Assembly: GCF_000226095.1 (NCBI RefSeq) | Contig: NC_016478.1 | Location: forward strand, 3,586,001 to 3,650,000 | DNA from: Thermothelomyces thermophilus ATCC 42464 | Lineage: Eukaryota; Ascomycota; Sordariomycetes; Sordariales; Chaetomiaceae | DNA: 64,000 bases | Reading direction: 5' to 3' | Shown: positions 44,001 through 55,597 of the stretch, one piece after another | Layout of the letters: the number at the start of each line of letters is the position of its first letter | Numbering within the stretch: the stretch's first letter is position 1 | Made by a program: the position numbers and the translations under genes | The notes under the pieces: model-generated | Told to the model about the DNA's origin: nothing | What the model saw: only the letters and a program-made list of their open reading frames with translations | Databases searched by the model: none

Positions 44001-45780
44001 TACCTTAGTAACACGATTAAACCGGTACAAGTATATATAGATTATAAGAACCTATAATACTTTATAATAACGAAGGAGCTTAATAGACGACAAATACGAT
44101 AGGCAGAATTCCTTACGGAATTCAACTTTGAGATCTGCTATAAGAAGGGCAAAGAGAACGTACAAGCAGACATCTTAAGTTGACGAACAGATCATATAGA
44201 AGGACGAACGGGAACGATACTACCATTATTTAGGGAACAAACAGACGGAACGCTACATCACGAAATATAGACACCTATAGAAGATAATCTACTTAACTCG
44301 TTCCTAGAATACTACGTAATCTTTCGAGAAGAAAGGATTAACAAGGCATAGTATCAAGTAGCACCTGGACTACTAGTACCTAACGGAGTAGAAGAAAGAG
44401 ATAGAAAACTCTAGTACCGAGGCAAAGCGTATATCTATAATAAAGATCAATAGCTATAAATGATTCGAGAACTCTATAAGTCAAAACTCGGAGGATACAA
44501 AGGAGTTACGAAGACTGTCGTACAAGTCAAGAAACACTACGACTTTCTATAGTTAATGGCACGGGTTAAGGAAGTCGTACGGAACTACGACATCTGCAAT
44601 CGAAGCAAAACAGCACGATACAAGCTATATAGGCTACTTTAGCCACTGCCAACAGCTGACAAACTATAGAGTTTAGTTACGATAGACTTTATTATAAAGC
44701 TGCTAGAATCTAAAGACATAGCTATAGGAGTAACCTATGATAGTATTCTTACTATAATAGATTGCCTGACTAAGTAAGTATACTTCTTTCCTTATAAGGA
44801 GTCCTAGATAGTGGAACAGTTAGCAGACGTGATCTATCGGCAAGTTATATTAGTACATGCTTGGCCGTAAGAATGGATCACTAACAGAGACACGAAGTTC
44901 GCGTCGAAGTTCTAGCAAGCATTAATATAACGATTAGGCATCAATAGTAAGCTATTAATAGTATATCACCTATAGACTAACAGACAAACGGAGCGACTAA
45001 ACCAAGTTATCGAGTAGTATCTCCGTTCTTACGTTAACTACTAGCAAAACAACTAGGTCATACTATTACCAATAGTACAACTTACCTATAACACGATGCC
45101 GACAGAAACGACTAAAGTCATACCGTTCTTCGCGAACTACAGATATAAAGCAGACCTTAGGCAAAGACCAGGGGTCATAGTGCCAGGAGCAGTAGTCAAA
45201 GTAGAACAAATGTATATACTATATAAAAAGCTTAAAAAGGAACTCGAGTTTATCAAGACTAGAATAAAGAACTACTATAACAAATATAGGCTCGAGGGAC
45301 CTTGCCTAGAGAGGGGAGACAAAGTCTACCTAATCGTACGAAACTTACAAACCAAACGACTAAGCACAAAGCTAGACTTTAAGAACGTCAGACCCTTCGT
45401 TATTAAAGAACGAATTTCGACATCTAACTACCGACTATCGTTACTGTCATCTATACGACTACAGACAGATGTTTTTCATATTTCACTTTTCGAACCAGTA
45501 CTAAAGAGCGCCAAGGTTGCCATATACATCGAAGCAGAGGACGAGGAAGAAGAATAGGACGTCAAAGAAATTCTAGATTTATATATTATTAATAGGGAAC
45601 TATAGTACCTAGTCAAATAGCTTGATTTTAGACTAAAAGATAACTTATAGGAATTAGTCAAGAACTTAAACTGCCCTAAGAAACTAGAACAGTTCTACTA
45701 GCAGAACCTAGATCGACTGTAGGCACTGGCTCGGACAAAATAGCCAAGTTAGCCTCCGACAAATCTAGGCCTAAAGAAGA
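41045..45780 (+). pseudogene. Pol pseudogene of copy 1 (PR-RT-RH-INT-chromodomain)
   Basis: In order: paired C-x4-C-x2-H motifs (41554-41580, 41791-41817), both damaged; aspartic protease motif DS-x-A near 42200-42240; reverse transcriptase about 43060-43570 with YLND for YLDD at 43386; RNase H about 43820-44180; integrase about 44460-45110; the GPF-like block (RPFVIKERISTSNYRL) about 45385-45435; and a chromodomain about 45558-45720 (ELxYLVKxLDF) in which the Trp codons are now TAG. The chromodomain normally steers integration to heterochromatin. No functional product is expected. Confidence 0.88.
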
Positions 45781-45809
45781 CTAGTTAAATAGGACATTAG
45801 CACCCTAGG

Positions 45810-46209
45810 ACCGTATATTACTAATAACGCGTGCTTTAGAATCCCGTACCCTCCGTTCTTCTGCCTCTATTTCCTCTAGAGACTATATACCTCGACGAAA
45901 CAGCTCGGAACCCCGCTCCTTTAAGAAACGTTTCTAGCGACGAAGACGAGCTAATCGACCGACAGCCGTCTAAAGTTGAGTCTAAAGGACAAAAAGGGCC
46001 TCTTCGGCATCGGCCTCTTCTTGTTCTACACGCTTTTGTTTAGATATAATCTTTATTACTATAAAAGATTAGCTATAAACATTAAGGCAACAAACCAGGT
46101 TACAAACAAGCAGACGCTATATCGGAACTATTGTAAGAACGACCCCGATATACGTACTCGCTATAGCAAGAAGAGCCTAACGCCATACGATAAGCTAAGT
46201 TCCGCTTAA
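45810..46209 (-). pseudogene. Antisense gene of copy 1 (Cys cluster + coiled coil)
   Basis: Read against the element, C-x2-C-V-x2-G-x2-C appears at 46165-46133 with all three cysteines as Tyr (TAT/TAC). A helical, charged frame follows from 46053 to about 45810 (KQKRVEQEEADAEEAL, then RLARLRR). The two parts are in different frames. A 49-nt intron, 46107-46059 (donor GTTTGT, branch GCTAATC, acceptor ATAG), joins them in frame, at the same place and phase as in copy 2. Stops are TAG-type. Confidence 0.65.
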
Positions 46210-46407
46210 AATATTACAAATATAGTATAACGTCTACGCCAGAAGAATTAATAAAAGAAGCAAGCGTGGCGTGCTGTTAGGATTTCGAGGATCGGCGCTT
46301 AGAAACACGATCTACTATCTTATTAGTCACTAGTAATATAGAAAAAGGGAAAATTACGAGGCATACATGGGAAGGATGTTAGTACTATTTGAAACAGCCT
46401 AAAAGAG

Positions 46408-46426
46408 GGCTTTTGGGTCAAAAGCC
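46408..46426. other. Hairpin upstream of the PPT, copy 1
   Basis: GGCTTTTG, loop GGT, CAAAAGCC: an 8-bp perfect stem. It lies just before the purine-rich tract (AGAAGGAGGGCATCG) and 3' LTR. The corresponding hairpin in copies 2 and 3 has the same loop and one paired substitution. Confidence 0.6.
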
Positions 46427-46428
46427 TT

Positions 46429-46443
46429 AGAAGGAGGGCATCG
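46429..46443 (+). other. Polypurine tract of copy 1
   Basis: A purine-rich run (AGAAGGAGGGCATCG) directly before the 3' LTR, the expected primer site for plus-strand DNA. Confidence 0.7.
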
Positions 46444-46871
46444 TATTACAGAAATATACATATAGATGCTGCCTAAGCCACTAGCACAAACAGGCTAATT
46501 AAGCCGAAGGAATGATAGACCAATTAGGACAGGATCACGCTTGGCAAGAAATGATCCTAGCAAAGGATTACTAGCTCACGATATAAGCTAGGTAAGCTAA
46601 TATAAATGATCACCACGACTACTAGTGATCCTAGGATTATATATATATATAGATAGTCACTCGTTATAGTAGACTCTAGGAGTTTACCAGTGGTAACAAT
46701 CACAATCATAGTACTTATACTAAGCATTGCTGATTACTGTGAGAGACAACTCTAAGTGTTGTTATAAACCCTTTGGCTTCACCGAATCCCTTAGACGACC
46801 TGCCTGCTTGTCTCGCTTCACCTACCTCCGTCTGGACCCTTTCAGAAGAAGTCTAAGTTAGGTTCGTCACA
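46444..46871 (+). repeat. 3' LTR of copy 1
   Basis: 428 bp, same length as the 5' LTR, differing almost only by C/T and G/A changes. It ends CGTCACA before the TGTTA duplication. Confidence 0.93.
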
Positions 46872-46876
46872 TGTTA

Positions 46877-49734
46877 GGATCGTTTAAGCTAACTAAGGAT
46901 AGCGACATCACTACTAGCGAGCTTTGCGAGGTGCCCTACGGAATGTATATATAGTTAGCTCTAGTAAGACGTTCTTTTAGCGAATGTCGCGATCATTCTA
47001 GCGCTAGCTCCTGCTACTACTATTATACCTATAGTTCCTATAAGTATAAGGAGATATATAATAATTGCCTATACGTCTGATAGCTCTTATAATACTTATA
47101 TTAACTATAATAGTAGTCTTACTTCTTATATTAGGTTAGTAAAGGATTTAATAAAGGCTTTACTAGATAGAGCTAAGGCTTCTATAAGTCCCTGGATCTT
47201 AAACTTCTACCCCTAACGTATAGGCAAATCGCTAATAGATATATATAAGATCTTAAGAAGTTACGTATAGTTCTTCGGAGTGACCTAAAACGCACCGGTA
47301 TAGACGATATAGAGGAGTATAAGCTTGATAAGGCTAAACTTATATATTTTATAAAGATCGCCTACTCTATATACGATATCTTCTATTAGTTAGGCAAGAT
47401 CAAGGAGGCTTGTAATACTTGTGTTAGTACGTCTGATAATATATTAGGTACTATAGTATTGCCTAGCTAGGATAAAGGCAAGGGTAAGGCTATTAATCTT
47501 AGTAACGGCTAATAGTAGTAGATAGGGAGTATTAGGTAGTATTTTATTTAACGAATTTGACTTATTCTCTACCCCCTAGTTATATAAGCCTATAATTAAT
47601 ATCTTAAAGATTAAGGAAAGCCCTCTAGCGCTTAAAGGCTTATTAGCTAAGTTATTTAGTAAGCCTATCTATTAGTATCTAACTAGTTAGTAGATATATA
47701 GCTTTAAATATTCCTTTTACTACCTCTTAATATAACTATATATTATAGATATTTATATACTATAGGTAAGTATTAATATATTTATTTTTAGCTATTACTA
47801 GTTAAATAGTTTACTAATTATTATAGTAGATATTCTAAGGTTCCTTAAGCTTAAGATTAATATCTATAAATAGTCTTTTAAGTACTATAGCCTCTCTTGC
47901 TATAAAGGAGAGCGTTAGAAGTTTTACTTTAATGCTTAACGTTATGATAATATCTTAGTATAATGCCTTCTATATAATAAGACCTCTAAATAGGAAGAAG
48001 ATATATCCCTATAATAAATACTATATATCTAGATTATCTATATATAAAGCGTCCTTAACGATTATAAGCGTCGAACTATCCAGCGCTTACTTACCTCTAT
48101 ACCAGATTAATAGGCAAGAGCTCCTAAATAGATATCTTATTACTTACCGTACCTCTGATAAGTAATCTAGTCCTAGGTTAGTCAGGTATTAAGAGAGTAC
48201 TAAATAGGTATATATAATATCTAGACATAGTATAACTATATAATATAAGATTAATCCGACAAGCTCCTAATACTCTTTGATCTATATACTAGTAGCACTC
48301 CCTTCGAACTTCTTAAGTTCTTCATAACTTAAAGGAGTTAGCTTATATATACTAGGTATATCTAGTCTATATCTTCTTATTATCTTTCTAATATATTAGT
48401 TATAGACTAACTATATCTTATATATAGATAAGTCTTAAATCACCCTAATACCAAGGAACTAACTAATATTACCCTACTTATAGACATTATATCAAGCTTT
48501 AATTCCTTCTATTATACGCTCGGCCGCTATAGCGTTACTTTTATAGAAGAAGATTAAGAAGTCGTTAATATAGAAGATCAAGATGACTCGTTTATTATAG
48601 CTTAGGAAGAGGCACTTCTCTTCGCCTGATAGTTCTATACCTAGTTCTAATAGCGTTTTATAGAACTCCTTATACCATAGGAGTAGCGAGTCTCTCAAGC
48701 CGTACAGAGCTCTTCGTAGCTCTATACATTTCCCTAGCTGCTTAAATCCTTCTAGTAACTTATAGACGATAGGATCGTCTTCTGGTCGTTCGGCATTAAG
48801 GAACGCTTACGCTATATCGAATTACTTGACTTCTAAGTCAAAGTATATAGCGATTGCCATTATTATATAGAACGACTACGCTACTAGAGTAGCTATGTAC
48901 GTACTTTCTACTAAGCTATATCTTATAGATCTCCTTATATATAGATCCTCGCCTTACATTTCTCCAAGAAACCGTCTTTATTAAATTTATACGCAAAGAC
49001 CTATTTTAACGGTATAGGTCGCGCTTTTGCCCACTTATATAGGATGATCTTCTATATTCCCCTACTCTCTAAGTTACGTATCTCCTTATGAGCTATATCT
49101 TTAAACTATTGTTCTAACGGGTGGTTATATAGGTCTTACTAGTTAGTAGGAACGTAAATAAGATTGTCGATATACTAATATAACTTATTTGAGGCTACTC
49201 TAAGGTATGTAGTATCCTTCTATCGTATAATAGTAGCGAATACTATATATACTATTCGAATGCTCTAGTCTTCTAAGTAAGCTTCCTATTAATTAGGTAG
49301 GTAAGTCTTATAGAACTATTACTAGAGTTCCTTCATTATATAGATAAAGGAGTAGTAGTAATTAATCCTCTCTTTATTTTATAGCCGTTCGCTTAACTAG
49401 ATAAGGTCCCTAGGCTTATAAGCCCTCCTCCTACCTTTGCCTCTCCTTATAAGAGGTTGCCAAGTAGCTTTTCTTTTATTTCTACCCTCTAGAGGATATG
49501 TTAGCTAATCTAGACTTCGCTTAATGCTCTATTTTTTCTATTCTATAGTAGGGTATAATATATTAGTAATACTGTCCCTAGCTCCTAGCTCTTCTATCTA
49601 CTTATTATATATACTAGATTCTTCTATAGAAGGTATTCCTCTGTTAGATTCGATGGCTCCCCTACTCTCCCTAGTATCTAATTAGCTAGCTAGTGACTAG
49701 GAAGGCCCTAATTTAAACCTTCCTACTTCCTAGT
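46877..49734 (-). mobile_element. Ty1/Copia element, RT-RNase H part, interrupted
   Basis: On the minus strand a Copia-type reverse transcriptase runs about 49200-48180 (LRRALYGLRDS, LLWYKEFYKTL, FYINDFLIF in place of FYVDDFLIF), followed by RNase H to about 47590. It ends at the CTAGT duplication where the second chromovirus entered. The integrase end of the same element resumes at 57353. Heavily RIP-mutated, many TAG and TAA stops. Confidence 0.8.
47125..47520 (+). pseudogene. Plus-strand frame antisense to the Copia element
   Basis: A coherent frame of about 130 codons with few RIP-type stops (KSLDLKLLPLTYRQIANRY, RSDLKRTGIDDIEEYKLDK). It lies just past the RNase H end, on the strand opposite to the Copia pol. 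I do not recognise it. It could be part of another gene or an antisense gene of the Copia element. Confidence 0.45.
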
Positions 49735-50185
49735 TATGACGAACCCAACTCAGACTTCTTCTGAAAGGGTCCAGACGGAGGCGGGCTGAGCGTGACGAGC
49801 AGGCGGGTCGTCTGAGGGATTCGGTGAAGCCAAAGGGTTCACAACAACACTAGAGTTGTCTCTCACAGTAATCAGCAATGCTTGGTATAAGTACTGTGAT
49901 TGTGATTGTTACCACTGGTGAACTCCTAGAGTCTACTATAACGAGTGACTATTTACATGTATATATACTCCTCCTGATCGCTTATAGCCTTCTTCGATCC
50001 TGTCCTTGGATCGCCTTTAGTAGCTAGCTATTCTCTGCTATCTTTCCCCTTTTGGCGATTGTTCGCCCGTGATAGCCTGCGCTCCCTAGCGATCCGTGTC
50101 AGCCTCGCTTCGTGCCCTTCTTGATTAGTGGCTTATTTAGCCTGCTATACCCCACCGGGTCGCGGTATATGGTTGGCTCGTGACA
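49735..50185 (-). repeat. 3' LTR of copy 2
   Basis: 451 bp. Nearly the same as the 5' LTR; differences are C/T or G/A transitions, several in CpA context, as expected from RIP. Confidence 0.93.
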
Positions 50186-50203
50186 CGATGCCCCCTCTTT
50201 AGG
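50186..50203 (-). other. Polypurine tract of copy 2
   Basis: Read on the minus strand this is CTAAAGAGGGGGCATCG before the 3' LTR. Confidence 0.7.
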
Positions 50204-50220
50204 GCTTTCGACCCGAAAGC
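50204..50220. other. Hairpin upstream of the PPT, copy 2
   Basis: GCTTTCG, 3-nt loop, CGAAAGC: a 7-bp stem. The sense loop is GGT, as in copy 1. It is identical at 61034-61050 in copy 3. Confidence 0.65.
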
Positions 50221-50302
50221 TTCTTATGACTTGTTTTAAATACTACTAATATCCCCTTTTTCTTAATAGGTAGCGTCCTTCTTCCGCTAACTTCCTTTCG
50301 TC

Positions 50303-51052
50303 ATAGCTGATCGTATTCCTAGGAATCGTCGTGATCTCAAGCGCGAACGACATGCTATTGCGATCAAGATTGAGCAAGAGGGTTACGAAGTCGCTATGCC
50401 TTGCGAGTGTTGTTGGAATGTAAAGCCGCGGAAGCGTTATATAATGATAGAGGGTTTGAACAAGTGTTAAAACTATGTTTATATAGGCAAGAAGTGTAAT
50501 AGTCTGAACGTCGTGGATGCCTGTAGGTTCCTTGTGGTTTTCCTTTGTAGTCTTGGGTTACTGACTGTCTTAGTCCTTTCGAATTTGTCGGAGCAAGAGA
50601 AGGTTTCGAAAGAGATTGCTAAGACCGAGGCGCTGCTTGCTTAGACACTAAGCCGTTTAAGTCAATTACGTTGTTTATAGCAATCCCTGCGTGATCGTAG
50701 TGCCGAAGTTTTTCGTCGTAGCGTAGCTCGTCTAGAAGAAGAGGAGGAAGAACCAAATACTCCTCTGCCGATATCGGAGACGCAGACCCTCACAGGTCAG
50801 GCTTAGGCGTTAGGTACTTTTGACGTGCTTGATTAGGAGTCGATCGGGTTAGATCCTAGTCCTAATTCTGGCGGGTTCTCCTCTTTTTCTATTGGGGAAT
50901 AGGCTTTAGAGCCAGTTCTTATGGCCGGTTAGGATTCCGCCGGTGGAACTGCTCCAGTTTCTTAGGGCAATTCAGGTTCTTGACGGGTTCCTATGAGTTA
51001 TCTTCTAGTCCAAAATCAAGCTATTTGACCAGGTACTGCAGTTCTCCATTGA
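50303..51052 (+). pseudogene. Antisense gene of copy 2: Zn2Cys6-like cluster and coiled coil
   Basis: Starts at ATA (RIP of ATG) 118 bp inside the 3' LTR and runs 249 codons to TGA TAA, on the strand opposite to gag-pol. Only the last 150 bp or so overlap the chromodomain. A basic N-terminus leads to a cysteine cluster at codons 34, 37, 46, 55, 58 and 65 (spacing x2, x8, x8, x2, x6); positions 46 and 58 are Tyr TAT here. Codons about 94-155 form a Glu/Lys/Arg-rich coiled coil. A 51-nt intron, 50523-50573 (GTAGGT, CTGAC branch, TTAG), removes a hydrophobic stretch between them and keeps frame. Ten in-frame stops are RIP-type. Role unknown; the layout resembles GAL4-type DNA-binding proteins, which is inference. 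Confidence 0.7.
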
Positions 51053-54000
51053 TAATACGTAAATCTAGAATTTCTTCGACGTCCTATTCTTCCTCTTCGT
51101 CCTTTGCTTCGATGCTTATAACGGTCTTGGCATTCTTTGGTGCTGGTTCGAGAAGTGAAATATGAAAAACATCCGTCCGTAGTCGTATAGATGACGGTAA
51201 CGATAGTCGATAGTTGGATGTCGAAATTCGTTCCTTGATAACGAAGGGTCTGACCTTCTTAAAGTCTAGCTTTGTGCTTGGTCGTTTAGTTCGCAAGTTT
51301 TATGTAATCAGGTAGACTTTGTCTCCCCTCTCTAGGCGAGGTCCCTCAAGCCTATGTTTGTCGTAGTAGTTCTTTATTCTGGTCTTAACAAACTCGAGTT
51401 CTTTTTTGAGCTTTTTATATAATGTATACATTTGTTCTACTTTGACTACTGCTCTTGGCATTATGACCTCTAGTCCTTGCCTAAGGTCTACTTTATATCT
51501 GTAATTCGCGAAGAACGGTGTAACTTTAGTTGTTTCTGTTAGCGTCGTATTGTAAGCGAGTTATACTATTAGTAATAGCATGACCTAGTCGTCTTGCTAG
51601 TAGTTAACGTAAGAACAGAGATATTACTTGACAACTTGGTTTAGTCGCTCCGTTTGTCTGTCAATCTGTAGGTGATATGCCGTTAACAGCTTGCTATTAA
51701 CGCCTAATTGTTACATTAACGCTTGCTAGAACTTCGATATAAATTTGGTATCTCTGTTGGTAATCTATTCTTACGGCCAAGTATATACTAATGTAACTTG
51801 CTGATAGATTATATCTGCTAGCTGTTTAGCTGTCTAGGACTCCTTATAGGGAAAGAAGTATGCCTATTTAGTCAGGCGATCTACTATAGTAAGAATACTA
51901 TCGTAGGTCACTCCTATAGCTATGTCCTTGGATTCTAGCAGCTTTGTAATAAAGTCTATTGTAACCAAGCTCCATGGTTTGTCAGCTGTTAGTAGTGGCT
52001 AAAGTAGCCTATACGGCTTGTATTATGCCGTTTTGCTTCGATTATAGATGTCGTAGTTCCGTACGACTTCCTTAACTCGTGCTGTTAACTGTGGAAAGTC
52101 GTAGTGTTTCTTGACTTGTGCGATAGTCTTCGTAACTCCTTTGTATTCTCTAAGTTTCGACTCGTAGAGTTCTCGAATCATTTGCAGCTATTGATCCCCG
52201 TCATAGATATATACTTTGCCTCGGTACCAGAGTTTCCTATCTTTTTCTTCTACTCCGTTAGGTACCACTGGTCTGGGTGTTGCTTGATACTATGCCTCGT
52301 TAATCCTTTCTTCTCGAAAGATTATATAGCATTCTAGGAACGAGTCAAGTGGATTATCTTCTATAGGTGTCTACGTTTCGTGATGTAGCGTTTCGTCTAT
52401 TCGTTCCTTAAATAACGGTGGTATTGTTTCCATTCGTCCTTTCGTATGATCCGTTCGTCGGCTTAAGATATCTGCTCGTACGTTCTCTTTGCCCTTCTTA
52501 TAGCGGATCTCAAAGTTGAATTCTATAAGGAATTCTGCCTATTATATTTGTCATCTATTAAGCTCCTTCGTCGTCGTGAAGTATCGTAAATTCTTATGAT
52601 CTGTATATACTTGTACCGGTTTAATCGTACTACTAAGGTATAGTCACCATTCCTTGAAAGCTTCGACAATCGCAAGTAGTTCCTTATTATAAATCGGATA
52701 ATTGAGACGTAGTCTATCGAGCTTCTTAGAAAAGAAGGCTATAGGATGTAGCTTCCCTTGTTCGTCTCGTTATCCCAATTGTCCTCCAATAGCGTAGTCT
52801 GAAGCGTCCGTTTCCACCTCGAATGGCTTCTTAGAGTCTGGCAGCACCAGTACTAGGTCTTTAGTAATGGCGTTACGGATCTACGTAAATGCTTGCTCGT
52901 ATTGCTCTTCCCATTGGAATTTAGCGTTCTTCTTGGTAAGTTCGTGCAAAGGTCATGTAATCGCTCTAAAGTTCCTAATGAACATCCGGTAGAAGTTCGT
53001 AAATCCGATGAAACTTTGTACTTCTGTAATTGACGTCGGTTGTAGCTAATTCTTGATAGCTTTAACCTTTGAAGGTTCTATCCGGATTTGTCTAGGGGAT
53101 ATTTCGTATCCTAGAAACACCGTTTTCCTAACGTGGAATTTACTCTTTTCCTTGTTAACTAATAGTTTATACGTATATAGCGTGTCTAACACTGCTTTTA
53201 TATACTTCCGGTGTTTGTCTATTGTCTTGGAGAAGATAAGTATGTCGTCGAGATAACATACTATAAATTTGTCGAGAAAGGGTCGGATAGCTTGATCAAT
53301 CAGGGCTTAGAACGTTGCTGGCGCGTTCGTAAGTCCGAATGGCATGACAAGGTACTTATAGTGGCCATAGGGTGTCCTAAAGGCCGTTTTCCACTCGTTG
53401 CCTTCTTTGATCTATATATAGTTATAGGCTAATAGCAAGTCAAGACATGTAAAATATTAGGCTCCTGCTAACTAATCTCGGAGCCGTAAGATCAGCGGTA
53501 ACAGGTATCGGTTTTTTACAGTCTGTTTGTTAAGTTGCCAATAGTCAACGTATAACTATAGCTTTCCGTCTTTCTTGGGCACAAACAGGATTAGGTAGCC
53601 TGCTAGCGATGTCAACAGGCGGATATATCCTCTTTGAAGGTTTTCCTCTAAATATCGCTTAAGTTCTTCGTTCTATATCTAGCTCGTATAGTAAATCTTA
53701 AAGAACTTTAGTCGTGCTCCTTCCTTAAGCTTAATCTTATAATCCTATAGGCTATGTTCTAGTAATCCTTCTAGATACTTTAGTTCGAATGCTAGGTATC
53801 CTTTGTATTCTTTCGGTACTTCCCTAGTCTTGTCTTGTCTCTTGGTTTTCTAATAGTATGCAAACTTAGTCCTGTCTATAGCGATGCTAGCGATTTCTCC
53901 TGTCTTAACCTACTACTCTAATTACAGTGCTCTACATTCGTCAACGGAGAGAATAGCTATCGGCGGTTCAGCTCGTTCCTCCTATCGTAATATCGATATC

Positions 54001-55597
54001 GTTATACCGCCTCTTCTAGAGTCTGTAGTGGTCTGCCTACCACTATCCGTCTCTTGCAGTAGATCCGTAGGATATGCCTTCCCCTGAGCATCGTCCGCTC
54101 GCGATCCTTGTACGCTCCCTATCTCGCTAGTCAAATACGACTCCATTCGGGGTCGTAGGTAGCTACCATTCTTCTAGCTAATGTCCGGGTTGTAATCTTC
54201 ATACTATAGTAACCCTAATATTATATCTTTGTCGTTACCTATATCTACGATGCTAAATATAATTACTATAGTCTTCTCTACTATAGTGATATCGATTGGT
54301 TCGGTCTCTCTATATACCTATTACGTTGGAAATGGCCCTTTGACTATGCCATGCTTCCGCTTCATTCTCTAGGGTATCCGTAACTGATTTACAAGTATTA
54401 GCGAAATCAGATTTATCTCTACTCTACTATCTACTAGTACAAGCATTTCGTGCTGTTTCTACTATGCTATTATCTATAATTGCTTGTCTTACCGCCGTCG
54501 TCCAAAGATTGCGGCGATTTCCTATGTTTCTGCCGGGAGGTCTCGATATAGTAGTCTCTTACGCTAGTTCCTCCTATATTACGCTACCACTTGCCGCTAT
54601 ATAGGCGTTAATGGTTTCCGGGCCCCTCGAAGGGCCCTAACCCGTTTCCTAGGTTAGTACTAACCTCTTCGGTTATTTAGCTAATAGCAGCTTCGTCAAT
54701 CGTGCTCATTTCTATAAGCCATTAAATGCTTGCGGCTTCCTACCATTAGGTCCGTTCCGCTTTCCATCGTATATGCCATAGCTTCATCTGAAGCTCCCGA
54801 ATTCGCAATTTCTTTTTGTCTGTGTGATAGAGGCAATCGTTGCTCCAGCACGAGTCCCACGTGTCTCGTCCTATTCTGTAGTGCCTAGGCCAGGCTCGTC
54901 TTAGAACTATCGTAATGCTTTCTAGATCGCGGGCTTTGATCTTCTAGAGCAATTCGGCCGCTCTGTTTCCTGTATCGTAAACCCATTCTACAGGGTGTAA
55001 GCTTCTATCCTCATTTCCTTGTCGGGTCGGCTAGTAATTATTTTCGAATTTGTCGTGGAAGTGGTATCGGCATTCGTATGCCACACACTAGAACCAGGGC
55101 ACTTGCGTATATGCCTCGTGTCGAGGGTATAGTCGCGTGGCGTTGCCTAGGAGGTATTGGAATTCTTTCCCGAATCCTTCCCATTGTACGTAGACTATAG
55201 GTACTCTAGTGCTAATATAGGAGTGTTTCTTCTAGTAGCTTTCCCACGTACGCTCGTCTTTTCCGCGGTTTATATATATAAACTAGTATTCCGGGTTTCG
55301 CACGTCATTACTAAGTTGCTAGCCATTAAGATACTTGGTGTAGCTATCAGGCCTATTATATGTTATAGGCTGTTCTCCTTTAATAGTTTCTATGATATGT
55401 TAGAGTTCCCTTATCTCGTCCCTCATTCTATCGCTCTGCTAGGTAAGTCGAATCAAGCGTTCATCCCGTTTGCGTAGTTCTGTATTAAGCCGGAAAACTT
55501 CGTTATAGTACCATTCGATTTGTTCCTAGAGGAATAGAACATTAGGTCCAGGTCTTTCGATTCCTTAGGTGTCGGTTGTCTACGATCTATCCCACCT
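50890..55597 (-). pseudogene. Pol pseudogene of copy 2
   Basis: From right to left: a coiled-coil region, then CVAYECRYH (55087-55061) and CWSNDCLYH (54850-54824); protease (DS motif about 54470-54395); RT about 53590-52950 with intact YLDD; RNase H about 52860-52470; integrase about 52240-51540; GPF block about 51280-51160; chromodomain about 51083-50930. Stops are almost all TAG or TAA from TGG or CAG. Whether gag and pol were separate or one frame in the intact element is unclear because the TAG at 55598 may be a RIP product. Confidence 0.88.

Larger units (their letters stand above)
39317..46871 (+). mobile_element. Full-length Ty3/Gypsy chromovirus, copy 1, RIP-damaged
   Basis: Two 428-bp LTRs flank an internal region of 6699 bp. 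The target duplication is TGTTA (39312-39316 and 46872-46876). The 5' LTR begins TGTCACGG and the 3' LTR begins TATTACAG, its RIP version. Internal order is Gag zinc knuckle, paired C-x4-C-x2-H region, protease, RT, RNase H, integrase and chromodomain. Almost every frame has TAG or TAA from TGG and CAG, and both candidate gag start codons are ATA. It is dead. The LTR upstream half differs from that of copies 2 and 3. Confidence 0.95.

Noticed and set aside
45976-46209. 77-codon plus-strand frame at the end of copy 1
   Set aside because: It is the shadow of the antisense coil region and has no similarity to pol.
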